A stretch of 64,000 nucleotides of DNA from Xestospongia muta (lineage: Eukaryota; Porifera; Demospongiae; Haplosclerida; Petrosiidae). Made by a program: the position numbers and the translations under genes. The stretch covers positions 2,862,038 through 2,926,037 of the forward strand of contig OY848923.1 of the NCBI GenBank assembly GCA_963693285.1, written 5' to 3'. The notes beneath the pieces are model-generated. The model saw only the letters and a program-made list of their open reading frames with translations. It made no database searches and was not told the DNA's origin. Shown here piece after piece: positions 21,901 to 32,900 of this stretch (its first letter is position 1; each line of letters starts with the position of its first letter).

Positions 21901-24900
21901 AGTTACACAGAACAACTCTATACTATTCCTATTATTATCACTATGATGACAAAAGATGGAGCCTCTGAACAACTCAGGATTGAAGTGCAACAAGAAATGG
22001 ATGAACTTATTGAGCAACTAGATGTGAATATTTCCATAGTTGAAGTGGATAGATTTGGTAAGACAATGTTAATAATATAACTAATAATTATTTGCCACTT
22101 CAAGATGGCTGTCCATCTATGAAAACTGTTATACCATCATCTTCTGGAAGACAAGATCTAAATATCACAATCTTTTGGCCTGAAACAAATATTGGGGGAC
22201 AAGCAGTAGTTAAATGTCCTTGTGGAAATGGAAGTTTGGACAATCAGCTACTCCAAGCCACTCGATATTGTGGAGGAAACTTTACCAATGGAGCTAAATG
22301 GACTGAAGCAAATATAGCAGCTTGTAATTTTAGTGACTTAACTCGAGAAATATGCAGGCTAAAAAATGTTAGTTGCTAAAGTTTCTGAGGCACTATCTGT
22401 AAAATTATACATACTTATAGCTTCCAATAGCAATTAGGATAGTGCAACTTGAGTATCTTACAAGTGACAGTAATGTATTAGGTTCTATTGAAGTAGCAGC
22501 TAGTGTGAGTGTACTAGTGAGTGCAACAGAAGATGTATCACAGAACATTACAGTAAGTAATTCTGTCACATATTATATGATTTAATACTACCTATTCATT
22601 TATAGTTAACTACAGTATTTTTAGAAGTTGTTGATAACATTTTAGAAGTTACTAGAAATGTATTGCTAGAAAGTCAAGAAATATATAACACATCAGCAAA
22701 GTTAGTTTTATTGAATAAACGTTTAAACTGGCATATGTTTGTAGGGTTTTGGAGGCTGTTGAATCAGTTACAGAGAATATACCAATTACTAATACATCAG
22801 AACCAGTTGTAATCTCTCAGACTTTATTTGCTGTATCTGTACAACAAGTAGACATTGAAGAATTTAAACAATCTGGGCAAACATTTTCTGTAAACTTTGG
22901 GGACTTATCAACTAGAAATCAAAGGCTTGATTCAAATGATCTGACATTTGGATCACCCAGTGAACAATCAACTGCAGCAATCACTCTACCTAATAATTTA
23001 TTGAAGTCTGTTCCTAATTTGTCCAATAACTCTAGAATAACTAATGCTGTTTTTATCACTGACTCTCTATTTCTGAGTAGAAGTGATATTCTAGAGGTTG
23101 GTAGTCTTATTATATCTGCTGCTGTTGTAGGAGCAAGTACATTGGAGCAACTTCAACCTCCTGTGAATCTTAGGTTTATAATTAATCCAGTAAGTGTATA
23201 GTAAAATATTGTATTATGTCAACATCTTTTATTATAGAATGTGAATCGCTCATTTCCACGTTGTTCATTCTGGAATCAATCCTTAGACAGTAAGTAAATG
23301 AATGTTCTTTTTGTCAATCAAACAAGATATTGTTGAAATTATAAATTTTACTTCAAAAATAATATAACTTTGCTTATAAAATGGACACTAACATATACAA
23401 ATATTTAGTGAAACATCATAGCTATTAGGATAATGTTCCTTGTTATGTTCACACATACAGATAAATATGGAAACTGGTCAAATCAAGGATGTAATGAAAC
23501 AGCTATCAATAGTACATTGGTCATATGTGAATGTAATCATCTCACTAGTTTTGCTATATTATTAGTAAGCAACATTAAAACAATGTATATAATTTTTGTG
23601 TATATATTTCAGGATGTATCTCCTACAGTTAAACCAACAGAAAAGACAGGACTGACATTGTTCTTAGATTCTGTCACTTACATTGGTATCATTGTCTCTC
23701 TGTGTTGTCTGACAGTTACTGTCATCTCTTATATTTTCAACAAGTAAATTAGTTAATTTATTGACAATTAGTCAGATGTAATTATCTTCTTGCAGAAAGC
23801 TACGTACTTCTGATCATGGTCAACTACTTTTGAATTTGTGTTTTGCTTTAATGGGTCTGTATATCACCTTTATCATTGCTCTTCATAGTACAGAGGTTCC
23901 AGGACTGTGTGCTGTTGTGGGTGCTGTGTTACAGTATTTCTTTCTTGTGACATTTATGGTGATGGCTGCAGAAACTATAAGTTTATATATGAATTTAGTG
24001 ATTGTTCTTGGTAGGAAAATTCAATATTTTGCTTTGAAAGCTACTATTGTGTCATGGGGTTAGTGTGATCAATTTGATAATAGAGCTATATATAGTAATA
24101 CAATCTCGTATTATTTTATTTAGTTACTCCATTCTTTATTGTGCTGTTCTGTTTTGCTCCAGATTATCACAACTATATAAGTGATCATTTGTAAGTAAAG
24201 CAAATTAAATAATGATATAATGAGCACGTACCATTTTATTTTTTGATAGCTGTCGAGCATTCAGTTTACCATATTATATTGGTATGGTAGTCCCATTCCT
24301 GATCATCTATTTGTTTAATTGGGTCATGTTTTTCATTATCGTTGTTTCTCTGCTACAAAAGCACTTCCTGTCTGATGTGAAATCCAAGAAAGTCACAAAA
24401 ACATCATTTCTTCATCAACAACTCATTATAGCCATAACATTATCTGTATTGTTTGGTTTGGGATGGGGTATTGGACTGTTTGCCACTCAAGATATCCATA
24501 CTAATAAAACAGTACGAGACATCCTTGCTGCATTGTTTGTGGTCTTCACTGCTTTTCATGGTCTGTTTATTTTCATAATGCAATGTCTACGTTCAAAGGA
24601 TATTAGAAATAGTTGGAAGAGATGTTTTTTTGGTGTGACAAGAAAAGATGTCAGTCAAGTAACGTCATCAACAATTTTACATAAATATCTAAAAAAGTGT
24701 CAACACTCAAGTAACTCGGAGTTCATAAGAGCTACTAAATTTGCTACTGTAAACTCTAGTAAATTTATTGAAGAAGATTTAGCTAATAAGAGACACCCTG
24801 GTTTAGGAGAGAATGAAATACCTCTTCATGAAATCAATGATCCTAGTCATAATCTTAAATCAAGAGTTTTAGAGAGTGTTACAAAGACTGATGAAGAAGG

Positions 24901-24988
24901 TACAGGATATACTGATACACCATTTACTAAAGTATATCTTAATGAAATAGCAGAGGAAGAAACTAAAACTAAAAATAAAGAAGGTTGA
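15204..24988 (+). CDS. Adhesion GPCR paralogue 2 with triplicated 8-Cys/Calx-beta N-terminus
   Basis: Proposed exons: 15204-15246 (signal peptide), 15297-15467, 15518-15919; 17606-17779, 17831-18232; 19919-20089, 20140-20541; then 21080-21190 (EGF-like), 21247-21534 (Ig), 21610-21707, 21771-21859, 21903-22057 (SEA-like), 22105-22367 (HRM-like), 22421-22552, 22606-22700, 22745-23189 (GAIN-like), 23238-23289, 23461-23564 (GPS), 23613-23743, 23796-24058, 24124-24190, 24250-24988. All cassette exons are phase 1 at both ends, so they can join in series or be skipped. Using all three cassettes gives 4797 nt (1598 aa) with no stop. Alternative first exons at 17467/17509 and perhaps 19774 would give shorter N-termini. 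ATG 15204 is preferred because copy 3 has lost its ATG and only copy 1 has a distinct, CpG-containing upstream region. How the three cassettes are used is inference. Confidence 0.7.
16411..17450. mobile_element. About 1.04-kb element with inverted arms, copy 1
   Basis: The left arm (from actgtaaacattgatttgtt at 16411) is matched in inverted orientation by the right arm (17364-17450, ending gatttgtacaatgt). The arms resemble those of the short palindromic elements at 60725-60954 and 61164-61397. The interior has no convincing transposase ORF. It is probably a non-autonomous TIR element, or a composite of two such arms, lying between cassette copies 1 and 2. Confidence 0.5.
17467..18232 (+). 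CDS. Cassette copy 2: signal peptide, 8-Cys domain, Calx-beta-like domain
   Basis: Possible starts are ATG 17467 or the inner ATG 17509 (MAVFVCLLALASLLG), with the exon ending at 17551. The 54-nt intron 17552-17605 has no stop and is a multiple of three, so retention would insert 18 residues in frame. 17606-17779 is the 8-Cys exon (58 residues; GVSEICQHC). 17831-18232 is the Calx-beta-like exon. Both ORFs are intact, with splice sites matching copy 1. It can serve either as an alternative 5' end or as an internal repeat of gene 2. Confidence 0.7.
18723..19767. mobile_element. About 1.04-kb element with inverted arms, copy 2
   Basis: A near-identical duplicate of 16411-17450, with the left arm near 18723 and the right arm ending gatttgtacaatgtt at 19767. 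It was duplicated together with the cassette. After cassette copy 3 only the outermost bases of the left arm persist (about 21033-21042) before the sequence changes to that upstream of the EGF exon. Confidence 0.5.
19774..20541 (+). CDS. Cassette copy 3: degenerate signal-peptide exon, intact 8-Cys and Calx-beta exons
   Basis: The signal-peptide-like exon (to 19867) has lost the conserved ATG: the codon is ATA in GTAAAAATATCTG. A 1-nt deletion upstream (agttgctgt versus agttggctgt) also takes the outer ATG (19784) out of frame. Only a TTG at 19774 opens this frame. The 8-Cys exon 19919-20089 and the Calx-beta exon 20140-20541 remain intact, with good splice sites in phase 1. This fits use of copy 3 as internal exons rather than as a start. 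Confidence 0.7.
21080..24988 (+). CDS. EGF-like to 7TM part of aGPCR paralogue 2
   Basis: Exon for exon this matches paralogue 1: EGF-like (CSTSPCGQHGTC), Ig (NLICNATGSPNP, DRGLYYCEARS), SEA-like segment, HRM-like (WPETNIGG, CPCGNG, ATRYCGG), GAIN-like, GPS (CECNHLTSFAILL) and seven helices. The exon lengths 98, 89, 155, 263, 132, 95, 52, 104, 131, 263, 67 and 739 nt are identical to those of paralogue 1, and the GAIN exon is 445 nt. TM6 has FGLGW and the end of TM7 HGLFIFIMQCL. The tail ends in acidic and lysine-rich residues (EEETKTKNKEG). No lesion was seen. The intron after the EGF exon begins with GC instead of GT (21191). Confidence 0.88.
21191..21246 (+). other. GC-AG intron between EGF-like and Ig exons
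   Basis: The EGF exon ends TGTGATCGAG and is followed by GCAAGA. The only placement that keeps phase 1 and matches the homologous exon of paralogue 1 (TGTGAATTTT followed by GTAAGT) is a GC donor, AG|GCAAGA, joined to acceptor TTTTAG at 21246. GC-AG introns are a known minor class with strong flanking consensus, as here. Confidence 0.75.
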
Positions 24989-26955
24989 AATAATTTCACT
25001 AGCCGTTATGATTATTTTTGTACATAAAAATGCATTCCTCTGTTTTCAACATTGGCAAATCAGTTAATTTTTACATTTCTAAATTTTTATAGTCTTACTG
25101 ACTGGTGTTGTTGCTATCCTCACATTAGTGTAGAATGAGTTTATTTTCTTTATTTTGTTAATATTAAACATAGTTATCCTTTAAGATGTCATAACCTGGA
25201 TGACAAGTTTTTAGGTTGCTCCACCCTTCATTACCTCTTGAATATTGATTCCATTGTTTCTTGTTTAGTAAACCTATTGATAATTTACTTTTTAATTTGT
25301 TATAAAAAATTATTTTTTCCCATTTCCATTTTGAGATTGATTCAGTGTTACATCAGTCATATTATTGGTTTCTCATACACTTACACTTCACAAATCACGA
25401 ACATATCCACATTATGAAGTTTTATTGAAGAAAAAACTGCAGATGGAGTTTCTGGAATCAAAAGAAGATAGCCTTGAGCTGGTTGTGTACATTACAGATG
25501 TTTCTGTAGAGAAATAAGACATTAAATTATGTTGGTAGTCAGAAAGAACCTTATGTGCAAAGCAAAAATAGTATGACCAGTTGAAGATGTGACACACAAG
25601 AAGTTTACTCACAACAGAGAGAGAGAGAGAGATGAGATTGGATGGTAGTCAGTTGAAATTAAAGAAACTTCTAAGAAAGTTAATGAGCCACACCCTAATA
25701 GTGCCTTTCTCTAAGTATTACATGCTACTGACAGCAGAACCTGTGGCCAATAAATGAAAATGTATGGAAACTAAGAAATGATATCTGGCCATTTCTATTT
25801 TCCAATATACTTTGTGTTATACTACTTTTGTACTGTCTTCAATGAGACCCTAACCCCAAATTGTTAACACTAATACTACACTTTATGGTTTAGGAACTCA
25901 AACTTTGGGATGTCTGCCATCCCTTAAACCAATCCCAAACCTTGCGAAACTCTAAAGCATAACAGTAAGTCTTATAAGTTAGGGGTGGGGTCTAGGATCA
26001 GTATAAAAGTAGTATAACTCATAGTACCTTGAAAAGTAGAAATAGATGTCCCCCTTTTGCTTCTGTACATTTGAGTTTAATGATGGCCACCAGCTCTGTA
26101 ACTCTATACCATCAGATTTTTTATCTATTTTGTTGCTTACTCTTTTAATCACACTCATGGAGTTTGATGTAGTGTTCCTGTTCAAATTAAAATAAACAAA
26201 GAAAAGTAAAAAAATTTAAAATCATGTGGCTATTTGTCCAACAGGAAGTTCATCAGGATCATAATGCACAATAGAGTATGGACTTCCTGCTGACAAAGAC
26301 CACTGTTATTGAAAATAGAAACCAATATAGTTTTATTGAAATTACAAACAGGTAACAACTATATATGTTTCTAATATATTTTATTAGCATTTATTATGTA
26401 GTATTATAAGGATGTCTAAGTTACATAAATAAATCCATTAATAGTGTCTATCACTTAAGATCCTCCTAAAACTGGTCGACTTGGGTAGTGGCATCATTTA
26501 ACTTTGATTAGATATTTTAAACACTTCTACAATTTCCATACTACTAATATAATAATAAAGTTTATTCAAAACAGTAAAATGAAATTATGATCTTATCTGT
26601 CATGAATTATCTTAAACCAACTATTAACCAATTTTAGCAATTTTTACTATGAAATTTATAAGGAATCCTGGTAACATAACTTGATGAATTCATAAATTAA
26701 TGCAAGTGATTGATGATCCACTGTAAGCCTTAAAATCTGGATTTGAAACAATTACTACAATTAGTACGTTAGTCAATTATAACTCATGCGCAAAGTGTGT
26801 TTAGTTACAAATCTCATTTCGTTGCCATGGATTCTGATATCTTCACCAAACGAAATTCATTTTGAAGTGGGATTACATGATTGGGCGTGACTGGTAAATA
26901 GTAGGCGATATAGCTTATTTTTGCCGGCCTTGTAGTCGAAGAGACATAGGAGAAC
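24989..26955. other. Intergenic region between aGPCR paralogues 2 and 3
   Basis: No supported gene. The first part is 3' flank of paralogue 2: roughly 25000-25640 resembles 34960-35640 behind paralogue 3 (for example aactgcagatggagtttc versus cactgcaaatggagtttt), so the duplication unit extended past the 3' end. A short GA run lies at 25615-25633. 26840-26955 is richer in GC than its surroundings (gggcgtgactggta, gccggccttgtagtcg) and probably contains the promoter of the next gene. Confidence 0.5.
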
Positions 26956-29900
26956 ATGGTGTCTGAACGTGAGTTCTAACACAATATTAGTAGATTTATG
27001 AACCTCAATCTAGTATATAATTGTATATAACACTCTAACTTCAGTTAGAACACGTTGACTTATTAGATAAAACTCTTAGTATAAAAGTATCTCATCGAAC
27101 GATAGGTTGCCATCGTATATATATTTTTAAAAAACACAGAAGGCCTTAGACACATTTATTTAGAAAAATGTCTATTTGAAGCTGAATTAATTGTATTGTT
27201 TGTTGGAATATCAATATACTGTACGCTAGCTGAAACAATATATAGCTGTATTATATATCCCATTTAAAACTTAATTATAAAATAATATTTTGGCATCCAA
27301 CTACATAATTAACAAATTATCAAATCTAAATTAAACTATTCCAGTTAAATCAACTAGATAGATTTTTTGGCTTGTGAAAATATAACCCCATTTCTATATC
27401 ACTGTACGAGCACTGAAAAGGACTTGTGCGAGCAATATATCTAGTAGGCTTTAGCCCTGCTACATTTAGCTCTAACTTAACTATGACCACTTGCATCCTT
27501 GTAAAATTATATTTGGTCACTAAGAAGGTATTTAACTCACTAGTTATTACTACACATGTCAGCCATATTGGAGTTCAAGCTACTAAGACAAATTTCTAAT
27601 TTTTATAAACCTGATATAACCCTCCTGCTGTGTTATAACTGTAGACACAATGATACGAAAGTGGTTAACTGGACTACTGATATTGATGATAATATCAATA
27701 AGAGAGGCTGCATTTGGTACTCTACCTCCTCTACCTACTACTGGTACATTATATACAATATTATACTATATGTTTATATTATAGTATTATATAGGTGTGA
27801 GACTTTATCTAAGTTATGAGAACAGAGTAATACCTAACTACTTTATGGTGAGAGCCAGTCAGTTCTATGATGTTGATGAAAATGATGATGGTCAAAATGA
27901 TGGTATATGGTGTCAGAGTGCTCTTAATGAGAGTATGATAGGTGTCTGGTACTTACCTAATGGATCACCAGTACCTACACAAAGTGGTGCCACTCCATTA
28001 GAATCATATAATACTAATGTCACTGGTCAAGTGGGTTTACTTAGACATGGTGGGATAGCTTCATTTGAGGGATTGTACTCTTGTATTATTCCCAATGAAG
28101 AAGAAGTAGATCAAACACTGTATGTAGCTGTATATGGAGGTAGTACATTTGATAACATTGGTGAGTTGCATGTACCTATATTGTTCATAGTTCAAAACTA
28201 TATCATAGATATATATATATATACATATATATATAAAGTATATCAAAATAATGATTTTATAATAGGAGTGAGTTGTATTTAATTTAATGCATTTAATGTT
28301 ACTGCTGTGTTTGATAATAGTGGTGAGTTTGATGTACTTATACTTGTAATGCTCATAGTTTAAAACATACCTTTAATTAGCAAAGGTTTTATATTGCAAA
28401 AAGTTTACAATATACAATATGAATTAACTTAATAACAATACAATATACATACTTGCATTGTCACAGTGATTAAATTACCTGTCATTTTAGAAGTAAATTA
28501 TGGTATTTTAATAGCAAAATTCTGTTCTATAGGTGGTCCTACAGTGGATCAGAGCAAGGACCTAGAATTTACTCTACTCTCTACTAGAGATACTAATCCT
28601 CCAGTGTTTACTCTCTACTTTGAAGTCACAAACACACCTCCTACAACAGTGACATGTTCTGTTAATAACAATACATTTAATATTACTGAGGAAGATTTAT
28701 ATCTTGTACCTGAAATATCTACTCAACCTATTGAAGTAGCAGTGATTGTAACTATAAGGAAAAGAGAAGGTGGTGAATATACCTGTACTGTGAGAACAGA
28801 TTCATCAATAAAAACATTTCCTACTACCATCACTCCTAGTATAAGTATTAGTGGTAAGCTGAAACTTTAATGTTATTATATAATATAGTTATAATCACTT
28901 TAGTAACTGATACACCTACTTCGTTGAATTCTACTAGAACTGGTCTAACTTCAGTTCTGCTCTTATGGTCACCTCCAACCATTAATATTTCAACAGTAAT
29001 AGGTTATGAAGTATTTCTTAATCTACCTAATGGTACAAGAATCAGTATTGAGACAAATTCTACACAACTAACTTTGACCTCTCTACAACCTGATAATAAT
29101 TACAGTATATTTGTTGTAGCCTATGGAGGAGACTTGCCTAGTGATCATAGTGACACTGCTATTTTATTTCAGGGTAAATAATGCATACTATATATAGATA
29201 CCTCATTACAACTCTATGTATGTGATTGTTATTATTATTATTGTATCTTTACCAGTGATTACTATCACTACTACTGGGACTGGTGTTATCAGAGAGAGCT
29301 ATTCTATACTTTGTATAATAGATGTTGATGATGACCTCAATAATATATTTATCAATAATACTGTAGTCAAGATTTGTAAAAGAAGTGGTTAATTCTTGTA
29401 AGAGCTCTGGATATGATATTGTGTCTATATCCTACACTCCACTGATGACATCACATAGTGGACAGTATCAATGTATAGTAAACATCAGTCAGATTGATAT
29501 CAGTTATGAAGATTCATATTTAAAATCTTTCACTATCCATACAGATAGTAAGTATAATACATTATATATAGGACTGCTCTTATCCCTAATATATATATGC
29601 TTCAATGTATTCATTTCTCTAGTTCCACAACCACTTTTAATTACCTCTACTTTGCCTGTCAATACCAGTACACTAGTGGAAGCAACATATCTTGATATAG
29701 TATGTAATATTAACATCAGTAATGCTGTTAATACAGGAGTTAGTGTTGATGTTGAGTGGTCTCGTAACAGTGGTTCTCCTTTTACTAATAACAGTGACTA
29801 TACTATTAGTTCACTGACTATGTTAGGATCACACATGTACACTAGTACATTACATATTGAAAGTTTGAGTATTACTAGAGACAATGGTGCTATGTACTCT

Positions 29901-32900
29901 TGTATTGTGAGTATTTTACCATCTCCTGTATCTTCTTATATTACTGGTAATGAGAATAACAACAGTTTTATACTAAATGTGGCAGGTATAATACTTAATA
30001 TTGTACATTTACTAGTAGTATTATTGTTATTAATTAATTTATAGATTTTACTGCTGATCATGTGATTGTTGATATTCTATTTCCAACCACACCCACTGCT
30101 GGAGACCAGTTCACTATGACATGTAATATCAGTATACCTGAGAGACTAGTACATGATCTTACTAGACTTGTAGTAATATGGAGTTATGATCTAGCTAGAG
30201 AACAAAGAGTTGATATAATTAACAGTGACACTACAATAGGAAATGTGACTAAGATTGGTAATCTTATATTGAGTATTATAACAATTAATCCAGTGAAGAC
30301 ATCTGATGGTAGAAGATATTATTGTTCAGTGATATTTAATGATTTAGGTGTCAATGATCATGTATTGAGAGAACTTAATGTTCAAAGTAAGTATTTATTA
30401 TAAAAAGTGGCTCCTTTAATTGAAAATTATTTCTCAGTCCCTCCTCCCAGTATGGTTATCACACATAGTCCTCCCACCGGTCCTGTCTATGAGAGTACTA
30501 AATTCAACTTGACCTGTACTGGTACATTACCCAGTGTAGTGGACACAACAGTGTCAGCTACTGTAGTCTGGTTTGATCCTCAAGGCAATATTATACCAGT
30601 TGAATCACGACGTATGATCACTAATGTTACTAGTAATGGAAACAATGAATTTGAGAGTACACTAGTGTTTCTACCAATTGATAATGGAGATCATAATAGT
30701 AACTTTAATGACACTGGAACATATACTTGTCAGATGATTATTAGTTCAAGTGATCCTTTAATTATTAGTAGAATAAACAATACTACTAACACAATAACTG
30801 TTCAATGTAAGTAATATTTACATGTATATCTTATGCTAGTTTCCCTTACCAGCATTGCCTGATATGCAGTTAAATGTCTCTACTGTGGGCTCTATTGAAG
30901 TAGGTCAAAACCTCAATATCACTTGTACAGTGAGAGTAGTGGAGAGATTAGTTGTCATACCAACAATTGAGATAATGAAAATGAACACAACAGATATATA
31001 TTTATTACAAGATATAAACATTTCATATGTGATTACAACTGATAATACTGGGTCTGAAACCAATTGGACAATAATACTGGAACCAGTGAAGTTAGAAGAC
31101 AGAGGAGTATATATATGTAAAGCTGATTTTAATGTGACTGGTGTTAATGGAACTGATGATTCAGCAACTGCTACTTATGATAGAAAATTTGCTGAAGAGG
31201 ACTATGAACTGATTGTTCATTGTGAGTTAAACAATTAAAGTGATCACTCTAACACGACCATTTTTTTATAGTCTCTCCACCCAGTATGTTTATCACACAT
31301 AGTCCTTCTAGTGGTCCTATCTATGAGAGTACTAACTTCAACTTGACTTGTACTGGTACATTACCTAGTATAATGAACACAACAGTATCAGCTACTGTAG
31401 TCTGGTTTGATCCTCAGGGCAATATTATACCTGTTGAAACAAGACGGATGATCATTGATGTTAAAGGAAATAATACATTTGAGAGTACATTAGTATTTTT
31501 ACCAATTGATAATGGAGATCATAACAGTAATTTTAATGATTCTGGAACATATACTTGTCAGATGACTATAAATGCAAGTGATCCTTTAATTATTAGTGGA
31601 ATAAACAGTACTATTGACACAATAACTGTTCAAAGTAAGTAATATTCACTTGTTTATATTATGCTGGTTTTCCTTGTCAGCTTTGCCTGATATACAGTTA
31701 GATATCTCTACTGTGGGCTCTACTAAAATAGGTCAAAACCTCAATATCACTTGTACAGTGAGAGTAGTAGAGAGATTAGTGGTCACACCAACAATTGAGA
31801 TAATGAAAATGAACACTACAGATATATATTTATTACAAGATATCAACATTTCGTATGTGATTACAACTGATAATACTGGGTCTGAAACCAATTGGACAAT
31901 AATACTGGAACCAGTGAAGTTAGAAGACAGAGGAGTATATATGTGTAAAGCTGACTTTAATGTGACTGGTGTTAAAGGGACTGATGATGCAGCGACTGCT
32001 ACTTATGATAGAAAATTTGCTGAAGAGGACTATGAATTAAATGTTAATGGTGAATTATACAATTGCACATCTACTGAAACAGTTATACAATCATCTTCTG
32101 GAAGACTAGATCTAAATATTACTCTTGTTTGGCCTGAAACTATTATTGGGAGACAAGCAATAGTTAATTGTCCTTGTGGAAATGGAAGTTTGGACACTGG
32201 GCTACTCCAAGCTACTTGATATTGTGGAGGAAATTTTACCAATGGAGCTAAATGGGCTGAAGCAAATATAGCAGCTTGTAATCTTAGTGACTTAGCTCGA
32301 GAAATATGCATGCTAAAAAATGTTAGTTGCTAAAGTTTCTGAAGCATTGTCAATAATATTTTATATAATTACAGCTTCCAATAACAAAGAAAATAGTGCA
32401 ACTTGAGAGTCTTACAAGTGACAGTAATGTATTAGGTTCTACTGAAGTAGCAGCTAGTGTGAGTGTACTAGTGAGTGCAACAGAAGATGTATCACAGAAC
32501 ATTACAGTAAGTAATTCTGTCACATATTATATGATTTATTACTACCTATTTATTTATAGTTAACTACAAAATTTTTGGAAGTTGTCGATAACATTTTAGA
32601 TGTCACTAGAAATGTATTGCAAGAAAGTCAAGTAATATCTAACACATCAGCAAAGTTAGTTTTAGTGATTGGAAATTTAAAGACTAAATTGTTTGTAGGA
32701 TTTTAGAAGCTGTTGAGTCAGTTACAGAGAATATACCAATTACTAATGCATCAGAACCAGTTGTAATCTCTCAGACATCGTTTGCTGTATCTGTACAACA
32801 AGTAGACATTGAAGAATTTAAACAATCTGGCCAAACATTTTCTGTGAACTTTGGAGACTACTTAACTAGAAACCAAAGCCTTGATTCTAATGATATGACA

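Noticed and set aside
25979..26185. Minus ORF in the intergenic region after paralogue 2
   Set aside because: No splice, family or duplication support.
27556..27819. 87-codon plus ORF at the start of paralogue 3
   Set aside because: Different frame from the signal-peptide exon and crosses the donor at 27743.
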